Shown in pieces: positions 54,594 to 63,592 of a stretch of 64,000 bases of DNA. Position 1 is the stretch's first letter, and each line of letters opens with the position of its first letter. Where the stretch lies: NCBI RefSeq assembly GCF_000337455.1, contig NZ_AOIU01000023.1, positions 57,273 to 121,272 of the forward strand. Direction: 5' to 3'. The stretch comes from Halosimplex carlsbadense 2-9-1. Its GTDB lineage: Archaea > Halobacteriota > Halobacteria > Halobacteriales > Haloarculaceae. Below the pieces are notes generated by a model. The model saw only the letters and a list, made by a program, of their open reading frames with translations, made no database searches and was not told the origin of the DNA. Position numbers and translations under genes: made by a program.

Positions 54594-55838
54594 ATGTCGC
54601 ACAGCACGAGCGAGACGGTCGAGTGCCCCCTCTGCGGGGAGGAGTTCGACCCGACCGCCGCGGGGGGCTGGTGTACGAACTCGGACTGCGGAGAATGGCA
54701 ACACGAAGCGGCCGCGCCCGAGAGCAACGACGAGGCCGACGCCGGAGAGACGGACGCCGGGGCCGAAGCCGGCGAGCCCGATTCGTCGGACGATCCGGTT
54801 TCGGAGGCTGAAGTCGGCCGAGCGGGCGGGGAGACGGCCGACGCGACCGAGGAGGCGGCCGACTCGGCCGACGCGTCGCCCGCTGGGGATGGCGACGCGG
54901 ACCAGGTCGGCGACGCGGAACCGGTCGAAGACACGAACACGGACGGTGGTGACGCGGAATCGACGGCCGAGCCGGCCGATACGGCCGACGGCGTCGCGGC
55001 CGCCGAGGCCGGCGCCGGCGTGGACGCGCCGGACGGCGATAGAGCGGAACCGACCGATAACGGGGCGGCAGACGAGGGGTCGTCCGTCCCCGCGACGGAC
55101 GACGGGGCGGAAGCCGAGGCGGCCGACGGAGCGGCCGGAGCCGAGGCCGACGGCGATGGCGACGTCGACGAGGCGGCCGACCTCTCCTGTCCGGGCTGTG
55201 GCGAGTCGGTCGCAGCCGAGGACAACTTCTGTGCCAACTGCGGCGAGGACGTGTCGGCGCTGGAGCCGGGACCGCTGACGGAGTGTCCGGCCTGCGAGGG
55301 CGAGGTCGGCCCGGAGGACAACTTCTGCGCCTCGTGTGGCGAGGACCTCGACGCCCATCGGTCGGGCGGCGGTGCCGGGAGCGCAGGCGCGGGAGCCGGT
55401 GACGGCGCGGCGACCGACGAGGCGGGAGCCGACCAGGCTGGCGACGGAGGCGGTGACGACCGGACGGTGGAGCGAGCGGACGACGCCGGCGGCGAGTCGA
55501 CAGCGGCCGGAGCCGACGGGGCGGCGGACGAGGGACCGGAGTCGCTGGTACTGGTCGTGCGTAACCGCGAGGTTCAAGTGTGGGACGGGGATACGGTCGG
55601 TCGAACCGTCCGGAGTATCGTGATGAACACGGGCGGCGACGAGGACGACGCGGTGCGCATCCACCGCGAACACGTGCAGTTCGTCCGCGAGGACGGGCAG
55701 TTCTACCTCGTCGCGCTCGGGCAGAACCCGACGGTCGTCGACGGCGAGTCACTCGACGAGGGCGAGCGGGCCCCCGTCTCGCCGGGCGACCGGATCGAAC
55801 TCTCCGGCGTCGCGACGCTGCGCGTCCAGGCCCCCTGA
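54594..55838 (+). CDS. multi-zinc-ribbon FHA-domain protein
   Basis: A 414-residue protein. An N-terminal zinc ribbon has Cys11, Cys14, Cys27 and Cys32. A roughly 150-residue Asp/Ala/Glu linker follows, then two zinc ribbons (CPGCGESVAAEDNFCANCGE and CPACEGEVGPEDNFCASCGE), a second linker and a C-terminal FHA-like beta domain (VRNREVQVWDGDTVGRTV, IHREHVQFVREDGQFYLVAL). It probably docks to phosphorylated partners, such as the cassette kinase. ATGs at 54567 and 54582 are alternative starts. Confidence 0.85.
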   Translation: MSHSTSETVECPLCGEEFDPTAAGGWCTNSDCGEWQHEAAAPESNDEADAGETDAGAEAGEPDSSDDPVSEAEVGRAGGETADATEEAADSADASPAGDGDADQVGDAEPVEDTNTDGGDAESTAEPADTADGVAAAEAGAGVDAPDGDRAEPTDNGAADEGSSVPATDDGAEAEAADGAAGAEADGDGDVDEAADLSCPGCGESVAAEDNFCANCGEDVSALEPGPLTECPACEGEVGPEDNFCASCGEDLDAHRSGGGAGSAGAGAGDGAATDEAGADQAGDGGGDDRTVERADDAGGESTAAGADGAADEGPESLVLVVRNREVQVWDGDTVGRTVRSIVMNTGGDEDDAVRIHREHVQFVREDGQFYLVALGQNPTVVDGESLDEGERAPVSPGDRIELSGVATLRVQAP

Positions 55839-55865
55839 CCCCGCGGCTCGGCCCGACGAGCGAGC

Positions 55866-57074
55866 ATGGATACCAGAGACACGCGCCGTGAACTCGGCAG
55901 GTCCGTTCGCCTCCTCGCAGACGAGGAGCGGTGGCTCTTCCTCGGCCTCCTCGCCGGCGCCGGCGGCTACCTCATCTGGCTGGCCGGGACCGGCGTCGCC
56001 GTCTCGCAGGTCGCCGACCTCGTCGTCGGCGCCTACGCCGTCGATCCCTGGTCGACCGAGGCGGCCGGCCTCGCCGTGACGTTCGCCGTACTCTGGGTGC
56101 TCGTCCCGTCGGCCGTCGCCGTCCGCTACGTCGTGGGCAACCTCACGAACCTGCGGGGCAACGTCGAACAGTGCTACCGCTTCGACCGGCCGCTGGTCGC
56201 GCTGGTCCCGCCGCTCGTTCTACTGGGTGTCGCCGTCGCGGTCGGCGCGGCCCGCGGCGCCGCCACGTGGGACGTGCTCGCCCTGCTGGCGGTCGCGAAC
56301 ACGCTGTTGCTCGTCCGGACCGTCGCGTACGGCTATCGCGTCTACTCCTTTTCGACGCCGCGGCTGCTCCAGGCGCTCGTGTTCGCCTCCGCCGTCGTCG
56401 CGACGACCGCGATCGTCTCGCGGGTCGCCTCGCTGGGCGGTCAGACCGCCCTGGTCGAGGCGGCCGCCGCGCGTTACGGCGTCAGCGACGTGGTCTTCGG
56501 CGAGGTGGCTCGCGCCGGGTTCACGGCGCCGCTGCTCCCGCTCGCCGCGGTCGCGACCCCGGCCGCGCTCGCGCTCGCGTACGTCTGGATCCAATTGTTC
56601 GCCAGCCTGGTCGTCCGGATCCGCCGACCGGACGTGCCCCGCTCGGCGATCCGGGCCGGCCAGCGCTATCCGCAGGTCGTCCAGCCGGGCACGAGCGACC
56701 GCCTCGCGATGGGGACGGCCTCCGAAGCCGAGTCCGGGAGCGACCCCGGGAGCGGGTCCCCCGGTGGAGAGGCACAGACGGCCGGCTCCGACGGCGCGTC
56801 GTCGGGCGGCTCGACCGCCGACACCGCGTCGAACGCCGGCGGTCCGGCCACCGACGCGTCCGAGTCGGCCGACGCCGACGAGGAATCGGTCGAGCCCGCC
56901 GGGCAGACGCGCGTGTTCTCCCCGCCCGAAGACGCCGAGGTCCCCGGCGCCGACGCCGGATCGGGCGGAACGGCAGTGAAAAACGAGTTTTGCCCCATCT
57001 GCGGGGAGACCTACGCCGCCGAGCCCGACCGCACGAACTGCCCGAACTGCAACGCCGTTCTCGACCGGGACTGA
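55866..57074 (+). CDS. membrane protein with C-terminal zinc ribbon
   Basis: A 402-residue protein. Six membrane segments occupy about 22-250 ([109 protein letters not shown]). A long Ser/Gly/Asp linker (about 285-370) ends in a zinc ribbon, FCPICGETYAAEPDRTNCPN with CNAV. The shared ribbon type suggests that it gathers the preceding FHA protein at the membrane. It is 27 bases downstream and thus co-transcribed. Confidence 0.82.
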   Translation: MDTRDTRRELGRSVRLLADEERWLFLGLLAGAGGYLIWLAGTGVAVSQVADLVVGAYAVDPWSTEAAGLAVTFAVLWVLVPSAVAVRYVVGNLTNLRGNVEQCYRFDRPLVALVPPLVLLGVAVAVGAARGAATWDVLALLAVANTLLLVRTVAYGYRVYSFSTPRLLQALVFASAVVATTAIVSRVASLGGQTALVEAAAARYGVSDVVFGEVARAGFTAPLLPLAAVATPAALALAYVWIQLFASLVVRIRRPDVPRSAIRAGQRYPQVVQPGTSDRLAMGTASEAESGSDPGSGSPGGEAQTAGSDGASSGGSTADTASNAGGPATDASESADADEESVEPAGQTRVFSPPEDAEVPGADAGSGGTAVKNEFCPICGETYAAEPDRTNCPNCNAVLDRD

Positions 57075-57123
57075 CCCGCTCGCGAGGGGACGCGACCGCC
57101 GCCGTCGCCCGCCCGGAGACCGG

Positions 57124-57993
57124 TCACTCGTAGGTGAGCGTCATGCCGCCGTCGAACAGCAGGTCGCCGCCGTTGAGGTGGCTCCCGTGCTCCGAGAAGC
57201 CGAAGGCGAAGAGGTTCGCCACGTCGACGGGGTCCATCAGCTCCGAGACGCGGGACTGCCCGAGCATCACGTCGTCGATCACCTCGTCGACCGAGATCCC
57301 GCGCTGGTCGGCTGTGTCGGGGATCTGGTCGGTCACCAGCGGCGTCTTCACGTAGCCCGTCGAGACGGAGAAGGCGCGCAGGCCGTCGCCCCCCTCCGCC
57401 GCGATCGACTGTGTGAGTCCCCGAAGTCCGAACTTCGAGACGTTGTAGCCTACCTTGTCGGCGGTGACGTAGCGCCCGTGAACCGACGCCATGTTGCCGA
57501 CGACGCCCGCACCGTCGTCCGTCTCGCGGACGCGACCGACGACGAGTTTCGAGAGGTACAGCGGCGCCCGAAGCATCACGTCGTGCATCTCGTCGTACCG
57601 GTCCATCGGGAAGTCCTCGACGGCGTCGATGTGCTGGAGGCCGGCGACGTTGGCGAGATAGCGGACCGTCCCGAGTTCGGCGGCCCGGTCCACGATCCGC
57701 TCGATATCCGCGTCGTCGGTCAGGTCGGCGACGATCGGCTCGACGCGCCCGTCGACTTCGAGGCGGTCGGCCTCGTCGACGGTCTCGGCGAGACCGTCCT
57801 CGTCCACGTCCGTCGCCGCGACGGTGAGTCCGTTGGCGGCCAGCGCGACCGCGGTGGCCCGACCGATGCCCGACGCCGCGCCGGTCACGACGGCGACGTT
57901 CTCGGCGGCGAATCGGTCGTCGTCGACGAACAGCAGGTCGTCGTCGGTGATCGGGTCGACCGCCAGGCGGCCGTGCGTGGCGTCTGTTGCCAT
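57124..57993 (-). CDS. SDR, 3-hydroxybutyrate dehydrogenase-like
   Basis: A 289-residue short-chain dehydrogenase. After a 28-residue head, VAVVTGAASGIGRATAVAL is the cofactor motif; ADLTDDAD and NVAGLQHIDAVEDFP follow, where NVAGLQH with its His resembles D-3-hydroxybutyrate dehydrogenases; the catalytic Ser is in NMASVHGR and Tyr-Lys in YNVSKFGLRGL; the C-terminal GGDLLFDGGMTLTYE is typical. It probably interconverts 3-hydroxybutyrate and acetoacetate. It is encoded downstream of an acyl-CoA synthetase on the same strand, which suits acetoacetate or short-chain acid activation. Confidence 0.87.
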   Translation of the reverse strand: MATDATHGRLAVDPITDDDLLFVDDDRFAAENVAVVTGAASGIGRATAVALAANGLTVAATDVDEDGLAETVDEADRLEVDGRVEPIVADLTDDADIERIVDRAAELGTVRYLANVAGLQHIDAVEDFPMDRYDEMHDVMLRAPLYLSKLVVGRVRETDDGAGVVGNMASVHGRYVTADKVGYNVSKFGLRGLTQSIAAEGGDGLRAFSVSTGYVKTPLVTDQIPDTADQRGISVDEVIDDVMLGQSRVSELMDPVDVANLFAFGFSEHGSHLNGGDLLFDGGMTLTYE

Positions 57994-58074
57994 ACGACAC
58001 GAAACGGCTGGGACCGCGGAAAAGGGGTGGGTTGATATGTTCACCCCGGCCGACGCGCGGCCGACGCGACGCCG

Positions 58075-60138
58075 CTACCGCGCGTCGGCGACCCCGTCGA
58101 GCGCGTCGGGGTTCTCGATGGAGGACATGTCGCCCAGGTCCTCGCCGGTGTAGGTCCCCCGGACGGCCCGACGGATGATCTTCCCGCTCTGGGTCTTGGG
58201 GAACTCGTCGACGAACAGCACCTCCCGTGGCCGGAACGGCTTGCCGAGTTCCTCGCCGACGAGTGCCCGGATCTCGGCGCGTAGCTCGTCGGACTCCGCG
58301 GCGCCGTCCTCGACGACGACGTAGCAGACGACCGCGGTGCCGGTGGTGTCGTCGGGGACGCCGACGGCAGCAGCCCGGTTGACCGCCTCGTGGTCGATCG
58401 CGGCGCCCTCGACCTCCGCCGGGCCGACCTTCCGCCCGGCGACGTTGAGCGCGTCGTCGGCTCGGCCGTGGAGGAACCAGAAGCCGTCCTCGTCCTTCTG
58501 GGCCCAGTCGCCGTGGTCCCACAGACCGTCCCAGGTCGACCAGTACTCCTCGAGATAGCGCTCGTCGCCCGACCACAGCGACTTCGTCATCGACGGACAG
58601 GAGTCGCGAGCGACCAGATACCCCCGCTCGCCCGTGTCGGCGATGCTCTCGCCGTGCTCGTCGACGATGTCGATGTCCATGCCGAGGCCGGGGCCGCCGA
58701 GCGTGCAGGGTTTCAGTTCCTGGATAGGCATCGGCATGAGGAAACAGCCGCAGATCTCCGTACCACCGGAGATGTTGATGATCGGCGCCTCGCCGCCGCC
58801 GACGTGCTCGTAGAACCACAGCCAGGACTCGGGGTCCCAGGGCTCGCCGGTCGATCCCAGGATGCGCAAGCTGGACAGATCGTGGCCCGCCAGCCACTGG
58901 TCGCCGTGCTTGCGGAGCGCCCGAATGGCGGTCGGTGAGACGCCGAACTGCGTGATGTCGTGGCGGTCGATCATCGCCCAGTAGCGGTCCGGATCGGGGT
59001 AGTCCGGCGCGCCCTCGTACATGAAGGCGGTGTTGCCGAAGTGGTGGTTGCCGATCAGCGTCCAGGGACCCATCATCCAGCCGATGTCGGACACCCAGAA
59101 GAAGCGGTCGGCCGGTTTCAGGTCGAACCCGAAGTACAGCTCCTTGGCGCACTGGACGTTCACGCCGGCGTGCGTGTGGACGATGCCCTTCGGCTTCCCG
59201 GTCGTCCCCGACGAATAGAGGAGCATCGACTCCCGGTCCGCGTCGAGTTCGCGCGTCTCGAACTCGTCCCGCTGGGTCTCGACCGCGTCGGCCCACCAGC
59301 GGTCCCGTCCGTCGGTCCAGGGGATGTCGTGGTCGCCCGGGTCCGCGGACTCCGCCGCCACGTCGGTCTCGGCTCGGCTCCCGAGCCGGTCGTAGACGAC
59401 GACTTCCTCGACGTGGCCGGCCGCCGCGACGGCCTCGTCGGCGGTGGGCTTCAGGCGGACCTCGCTGCCGCGGCGGTAGAAGCCGTCGCCGGTGAACAGC
59501 ACCGAGGGCTCGGCGTCGTCGATCCGCGTCGCGGTCGCGTCGACGCCGAACCCCGAGAAGATGGGCACGGCGACGGCGCCGGCTTTGAAACAGCCGTAGA
59601 GGATCGAGACGACCTCGGGGACCATCGGCATGTACAGCCCGACGGTGTCGCCGACGCCGACGCCGCGGGAATCGAGGTAGTTCGCGACCCGGTTCGACTG
59701 GCGGTGGAGTTCGTGGAAGGTGACCTCCCTGACCTCGGCGGCTTCGCCGCTCGGGCCGACGGGCTCGCCTTCCCAGATGCAGGCCACCTTGTTCCGGGCC
59801 TCGGCGTCGCGGGCCGCGTGGCGGTCGCAGACGTTGTGCGCGATATTCGTCGTCCCGCCAGGGTACCAGTCGGAGAACTGCGGCCCTTCGCTGTCGTCTC
59901 TGACCCGGTCGTAGGGCTCGAAGAAGTCGACGTCGAGGTAGTCGGTCATCGTGTCCCAGAACCAGTCGACGCCCGACGCTGGCTCGCCGGGGTCGGCCTC
60001 GGTCGTCCGGTCGATCAGCTCCTCGTAGTCGTCGATGTCGTAGGTCCGCATGAACTCCCGGACGTTGGTCGACTCGACGAACGCCGGGTCGGGCCGATGG
60101 ACCACCTCGTCGATGTCTCCGAGTGAATCGGACGCCAT
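58075..60138 (-). CDS. acetyl/acyl-CoA synthetase (AMP-forming)
   Basis: A 687-residue adenylate-forming enzyme. The N-terminus has WYPGGTTNIAHNVCDRHAA, typical of acetyl-CoA-synthetase relatives. The AMP motif is LLYSSGTTGKPKGIVHTHAG; GSTGEPWDPESWLWFYEHVG and ISGGTEICGCFLMP bind the nucleotide; WDHGDWAQKDEDGFWFLHGR precedes the hinge; the catalytic Lys is in FPKTQSGKIIRRAVRG. It activates a short-chain acid; GWMMGPWTLIGNHHFG lining the acyl pocket does not fix the substrate. With the neighbouring SDR it may serve butanoate or acetoacetate metabolism. ATG 60138. Confidence 0.93.
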   Translation of the reverse strand: MASDSLGDIDEVVHRPDPAFVESTNVREFMRTYDIDDYEELIDRTTEADPGEPASGVDWFWDTMTDYLDVDFFEPYDRVRDDSEGPQFSDWYPGGTTNIAHNVCDRHAARDAEARNKVACIWEGEPVGPSGEAAEVREVTFHELHRQSNRVANYLDSRGVGVGDTVGLYMPMVPEVVSILYGCFKAGAVAVPIFSGFGVDATATRIDDAEPSVLFTGDGFYRRGSEVRLKPTADEAVAAAGHVEEVVVYDRLGSRAETDVAAESADPGDHDIPWTDGRDRWWADAVETQRDEFETRELDADRESMLLYSSGTTGKPKGIVHTHAGVNVQCAKELYFGFDLKPADRFFWVSDIGWMMGPWTLIGNHHFGNTAFMYEGAPDYPDPDRYWAMIDRHDITQFGVSPTAIRALRKHGDQWLAGHDLSSLRILGSTGEPWDPESWLWFYEHVGGGEAPIINISGGTEICGCFLMPMPIQELKPCTLGGPGLGMDIDIVDEHGESIADTGERGYLVARDSCPSMTKSLWSGDERYLEEYWSTWDGLWDHGDWAQKDEDGFWFLHGRADDALNVAGRKVGPAEVEGAAIDHEAVNRAAAVGVPDDTTGTAVVCYVVVEDGAAESDELRAEIRALVGEELGKPFRPREVLFVDEFPKTQSGKIIRRAVRGTYTGEDLGDMSSIENPDALDGVADAR

Positions 60139-60290
60139 ACGAGCCGTTCGTTCGGTGAACCCAAAGTCGTTGCCCGGTCGATCGTGAACGACTGCCGGCG
60201 ACCGGCGGCGGCGAACCGTCGATAGGCCACCGCGGCCGGGCCTCCGGGTCGCCCGCAACTTCTTTTCGCGTGGCCGTCCGAGAATACGGT

Positions 60291-60872
60291 ATGTACGTTC
60301 GGGACGCCAAGAACCGCGACGAGGCCTGGCTGCTGGACCACATCGAGGCGATGGGGTTGGACGAGACAGCGTTCCGTTCGCGCGACTACGTTATCGCCGT
60401 CGACGAGGTGGACAACGTCAAGGCGGGGTTCGGGCGCTACCGCGTCCACAAGACCGACGACGGCGAGCACTGCGAACTCACGAGCATCGGCGTCCTCGAC
60501 GGCTGGCGCGGCCAGGGCGTCGGCGCTCACGTCGTCGAGCGACTCGTTCGCACGGCCGCCGACGAGGGGTTCGAGGTCGTCTACTCGTTGACCGGCGAGC
60601 CCGACTACCTCGCGACGTTCGGCTTCGACCCCATCGAGGAGTCCCGGCTCCCCGAGCGGCTCCGCAAGCGTCTCGGCGAGAAGCGCGAGGGCGTCGCGCC
60701 CGAGGCGATCCCGATGCGGGTCGAGCCCGAACGCTTCCGCGTGCCCGACCGGCTCCGTGAGGCGTTCAAGGGCGCGGCGGCCGCACCGGAAGACGACGAA
60801 CCCGAGGAGGGACCCGAGGACTTCGGGATCGACCCCGACGAGGCGACCTACAAGTACGACACCGGTCGGTGA
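60291..60872 (+). CDS. GNAT family N-acetyltransferase
   Basis: A 193-residue acetyltransferase. The acetyl-CoA loop is SIGVLDGWRGQGVGAHVVER (motif A, Q/RxxGxG), preceded by the HCELTS strand; VVYSLTGEPDYLATFGFDPI is the C-terminal unit. A Pro/Glu-rich tail (about 160-193) follows. Substrate unknown; the architecture fits small-molecule or N-terminal acetylation. The ATG at 60291 (MYVRDAKNRDEAWLLDHI) is preferred over the upstream open frame. It is divergent from the acyl-CoA synthetase across 152 bases. Confidence 0.87.
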   Translation: MYVRDAKNRDEAWLLDHIEAMGLDETAFRSRDYVIAVDEVDNVKAGFGRYRVHKTDDGEHCELTSIGVLDGWRGQGVGAHVVERLVRTAADEGFEVVYSLTGEPDYLATFGFDPIEESRLPERLRKRLGEKREGVAPEAIPMRVEPERFRVPDRLREAFKGAAAAPEDDEPEEGPEDFGIDPDEATYKYDTGR

Positions 60873-60976
60873 CCCGGTGACGACCGGGTATCCCGGCTCG
60901 GGGACGGTCAGTCCACCGGCTCCCGCGGCGGGAACGGAAGTTTAAAGATTCTCTCAGGGCGAGTTTCGAAACAAGA

Positions 60977-61264
60977 ATGCTCCCGATCCCGCTCCAGCTG
61001 GTCGACGGGTTCCTGCTGAAGGTGAACTTCGGCGACGCGCTCATCGTCGGGTTCGTCCTGGGACTGTTCGCCGTGGCGACCCAGCGCTCGCGGAAGCTGC
61101 TGACGCTACATCTCATGACGTTCGGCGCCCTGTTCCTTCTCAGCCCCGCCAGCATGTACGCGTCGCAGGAGCTGAGCCTCCTCGACAGCATCATCCAGTA
61201 CAAGATGATCGGCCTCGTCCTGCTGGTCATCTCCCCGGTCCTCTACACGACCGCACAGAAGTAA
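60977..61264 (+). CDS. small conserved membrane protein
   Basis: A 95-residue protein with three membrane segments (ALIVGFVLGLFAVATQ, LLTLHLMTFGALFLLSPASM, MIGLVLLVISPVLYTT) after an amphipathic start MLPIPLQLVDGFLLKVNFG. I recall similar haloarchaeal proteins but know no function. The promoter is clear: TTTAAA at 60941-60946 lies about 30 bases before the ATG, so a short leader or leaderless message is likely. It is a single gene. Confidence 0.75.
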   Translation: MLPIPLQLVDGFLLKVNFGDALIVGFVLGLFAVATQRSRKLLTLHLMTFGALFLLSPASMYASQELSLLDSIIQYKMIGLVLLVISPVLYTTAQK

Positions 61265-61327
61265 ACGCCGTCGCAGGCTGCGTCCGTTCTCCCCGCTACC
61301 TACCGTGTCCGACCGGCGGCGACGCCG

Positions 61328-62182
61328 TCACTCGATCTTGCCGAGCGCGGCGAAAAAGTCCAGGGGCGGTCCCGCGATCCGGACCGGTCGCGCCGCGCGT
61401 TCGAGCGTCACCTGCGCGGGCACCGCCAGTTCCTGCCGTGCGCGGCCGTCGCTGACGACGAACGCGCCCTCGGCGTCGTCTACCCGGACGGTGACCGTGC
61501 TGTCGGCGTCGACCGCCAGCGGGGGCATCGACTCCTCGCCGCACATCTCCGTGAGTACGAGCGTCGACACGCCCGGATGGACCAGCGGGCCCCCTTCGCT
61601 GAGGTTGTAGGCGGTCGAGCCGGTCGGCGTCGCCACGAGCACGCCGTCGGCGTGCCCGCTGGTGTACAGCGACCCGTCGACGCGCACTTCGACGGCCGCG
61701 CCGCCGCCGTGGCCCCGCCGGGGCCCCTGAACGACGACCTCGTTGAGCGCCGGCGGCAGCGACCAGCCGTCGCCGCTGGCTTCGACCCGCGGCATGTCGC
61801 GGGTCTCGATAGCGCCGCGGTCCTGGTACTGCTCGACCTCGGCGGTGACCGCGTCGACGGCGTCCTCGGGCGGGACGGCGTTGAGAAAGCCCACCTCGCC
61901 GAGGTTGACGCCCATGATCGGCGTCGCCCCGGCGGCGCGGGCGGCGAACAGGAAGGTGCCGTCGCCGCCGATGCTCACCACCAGGTCGCAGCCGGCCAGC
62001 TCCTCGACGGGGACGCCCAGCTCCGCCGGATCGGGATGGCCGCTCGGCCAGGCGGCGGGCTCGTCGGCGGACTCCTCGTCGACGGCGACGGCCACGCCCA
62101 TCCCGGCCAGTCGCTCGTACAGGTCCGCGACGATCCCCGCGGCGCGGCGGTTGCCGCGCTGGCCGACGATTCCGACTCGCAT
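61328..62182 (-). CDS. nadK: NAD kinase
   Basis: A 284-residue ATP-NAD kinase. The diagnostic SIGGDGTFLFAAR block (Gly72-Gly-Asp74-Gly-Thr76), GVNLGEVGFLNAV, ALNEVVVQGP and ADGVLVATPTGSTAYNLSEGGPLV-type segments are all present, the last written here in pieces. It phosphorylates NAD+ to NADP+, using ATP or polyphosphate. ATG 62182 (MRVGIVGQRGN) is certain from the first strand. It is divergent from the KaiC-like gene. Confidence 0.95.
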   Translation of the reverse strand: MRVGIVGQRGNRRAAGIVADLYERLAGMGVAVAVDEESADEPAAWPSGHPDPAELGVPVEELAGCDLVVSIGGDGTFLFAARAAGATPIMGVNLGEVGFLNAVPPEDAVDAVTAEVEQYQDRGAIETRDMPRVEASGDGWSLPPALNEVVVQGPRRGHGGGAAVEVRVDGSLYTSGHADGVLVATPTGSTAYNLSEGGPLVHPGVSTLVLTEMCGEESMPPLAVDADSTVTVRVDDAEGAFVVSDGRARQELAVPAQVTLERAARPVRIAGPPLDFFAALGKIE

Positions 62183-62282
62183 TGACCCCCGATTCGCGTT
62201 CCTCCCCAATAAACGACCCCTTCGGCGTCCGCCGACCGCGGGGCGGTCGGCTCCTCGAATCAACTCCGATAGCCGGCGGGCA

Positions 62283-62350
62283 AGTTTAATGCCGGGCGAG
62301 ACTCACCTTCGCTCATGATCACCCCGGAGTCCGGGGAGGCGAACGGATGA
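62283..62350 (+). CDS. 11-residue leaderless ORF ahead of the KaiC-like gene (with TATA box)
   Basis: GTTTAAT at 62284-62290 is a TATA box about 25-30 bases before ATG 62315. That ATG opens MITPESGEANG, ending in TGA at 62348-62350, which overlaps the KaiC-like ATG (62347) as ATGA. The coding part is 62315-62350; the listed span includes the promoter. A leaderless transcript would thus translate this peptide first and couple to the main gene. Confidence 0.5.
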
Positions 62351-63504
62351 GCGACGACGCGGACGACGACTGGTTCGAGGGCGCGCTCGACGACGAGGAG
62401 TCTGCGGCGTCGACCGCAGCCGACGACGACGGCTCCGGAGCGACAGGTGACGACGCGCTCGACGACTCCGCAGAGGAGCCGTTCGGCGACTCCGAAGCCG
62501 ACGCCCAGTTCGACGAGTCCGACGACAGCGGGGCCTTCGGCGGCGAGAGCGGGGTCGCCGATTCGGACGGTACAGGTGCCTTCGGCGATTCGAGCGGGAA
62601 CGACGGGTTCGGCGACACCGGCGGCGACACGAGCGCGTTCGGCGACGTAGGGACCGACGGAGACAGCGCGTTCGGCGACAGCGGCAGCGGCGACGCGCTC
62701 GGTAGCGACACCGACGACGGCCTCTTCGACGACGACTTCGCCAACGCTATGGGCGGAGTCGGCGGCGGCGACGCCGACTTCGAGGACGAGGACTTCGAGT
62801 CGAACATCCCCCGGCTGGATCTGGGCATCGAAGGTCTCGACAACATGGTTCAGGGCGGGATCCCGCTCCGTCACCTCATCGTCATCGTCGGCGGCGCCGG
62901 CACCGGCAAGACCACGTTCGGCCTCCAGTTCCTCCAGCACGGCCTGGAGAAAGAAGACACCGACCGCGGCGTCTTCATCACCCTCGAACAGACCTACGAG
63001 GACATCATGGCCACCGCCGAGGAGCGCGGCTGGGAGTTCGAGCGCCACGAGGAAGAGGGGAACCTCGCCGTCATCGATCTCGACCCCGTCGAGATGGCCA
63101 ACAGCCTCGACAACATCCGCGGCGAACTCCCCGACCTCATCGAGGACTTCGACGCCGACCGGTTCGTCCTCGATTCGGTCTCCCTGCTGGAGATGATGTA
63201 CGAGGACGTGTCGCGGCGCCGCACCGAAGTCTTCGACTTCACCCAGAGTCTGAAGGAGGCCGGCGTCACCACCGTTCTCACCAGCGAGGCCAACGAGAAC
63301 AACCCCTACGCTTCCCGCCACGGCATCATCGAGTACCTCACCGACGCCGTCTTCCTGCTGCGATACGTCCGCTCGGAGACCCAGGAGACCCGCCTCGCCG
63401 TCGAGATCCAGAAGATACGTAACGCCAACCACTCCCGGGAGACCAAACCCTACGAGATCACGATGGACGGCATCTCCGTCTACGAGCAGGCCAATATCTT
63501 CTGA
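62347..63504 (+). CDS. KaiC-like RecA-fold ATPase with acidic FGD-rich head
   Basis: A 385-residue protein. Residues 1-150 are a disordered, Asp/Ser/Gly-rich head with repeated AFGD/GFGD units (about 78-112). A single KaiC domain follows: PRLDLGIEGLDNMVQGGIPL, Walker A GGAGTGKTT (182-190), ITLEQTYEDIMATAEERGW and Walker B RFVLDSVSLLEMM; TVLTSEANENNPYASRHGII and QKIRNANHSRETKPYEI end it. Relatives act as signal-transduction ATPases (gas vesicle, archaellum and circadian-like). No partner is adjacent. Coupled to a tiny upstream ORF. Confidence 0.9.
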   Translation: MSDDADDDWFEGALDDEESAASTAADDDGSGATGDDALDDSAEEPFGDSEADAQFDESDDSGAFGGESGVADSDGTGAFGDSSGNDGFGDTGGDTSAFGDVGTDGDSAFGDSGSGDALGSDTDDGLFDDDFANAMGGVGGGDADFEDEDFESNIPRLDLGIEGLDNMVQGGIPLRHLIVIVGGAGTGKTTFGLQFLQHGLEKEDTDRGVFITLEQTYEDIMATAEERGWEFERHEEEGNLAVIDLDPVEMANSLDNIRGELPDLIEDFDADRFVLDSVSLLEMMYEDVSRRRTEVFDFTQSLKEAGVTTVLTSEANENNPYASRHGIIEYLTDAVFLLRYVRSETQETRLAVEIQKIRNANHSRETKPYEITMDGISVYEQANIF

Positions 63505-63592
63505 GACCATCTTTTTCGCGAGTGGGTTTCCTCGGCGCGCGGAGCGCGCCTGCGGGAACCCACCCGCCAAAAACATGGGCGAAAAAGCGCGA
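63505..63592. terminator. GACCATCTTTTTCGC element, copy 2, at the KaiC-like 3' end
   Basis: It begins at the base after the KaiC-like stop. CTTTTTCGC (63511-63519) pairs with GCGAAAAAG (63579-63587). Inside, GTGGGTT/AACCCAC (63522-63528 with 63557-63563) encloses GGCGCGC/GCGCGCC over GGA. The T-run right after the stop suits an archaeal terminator. Copy 1 is at 47331-47407. Confidence 0.6.
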
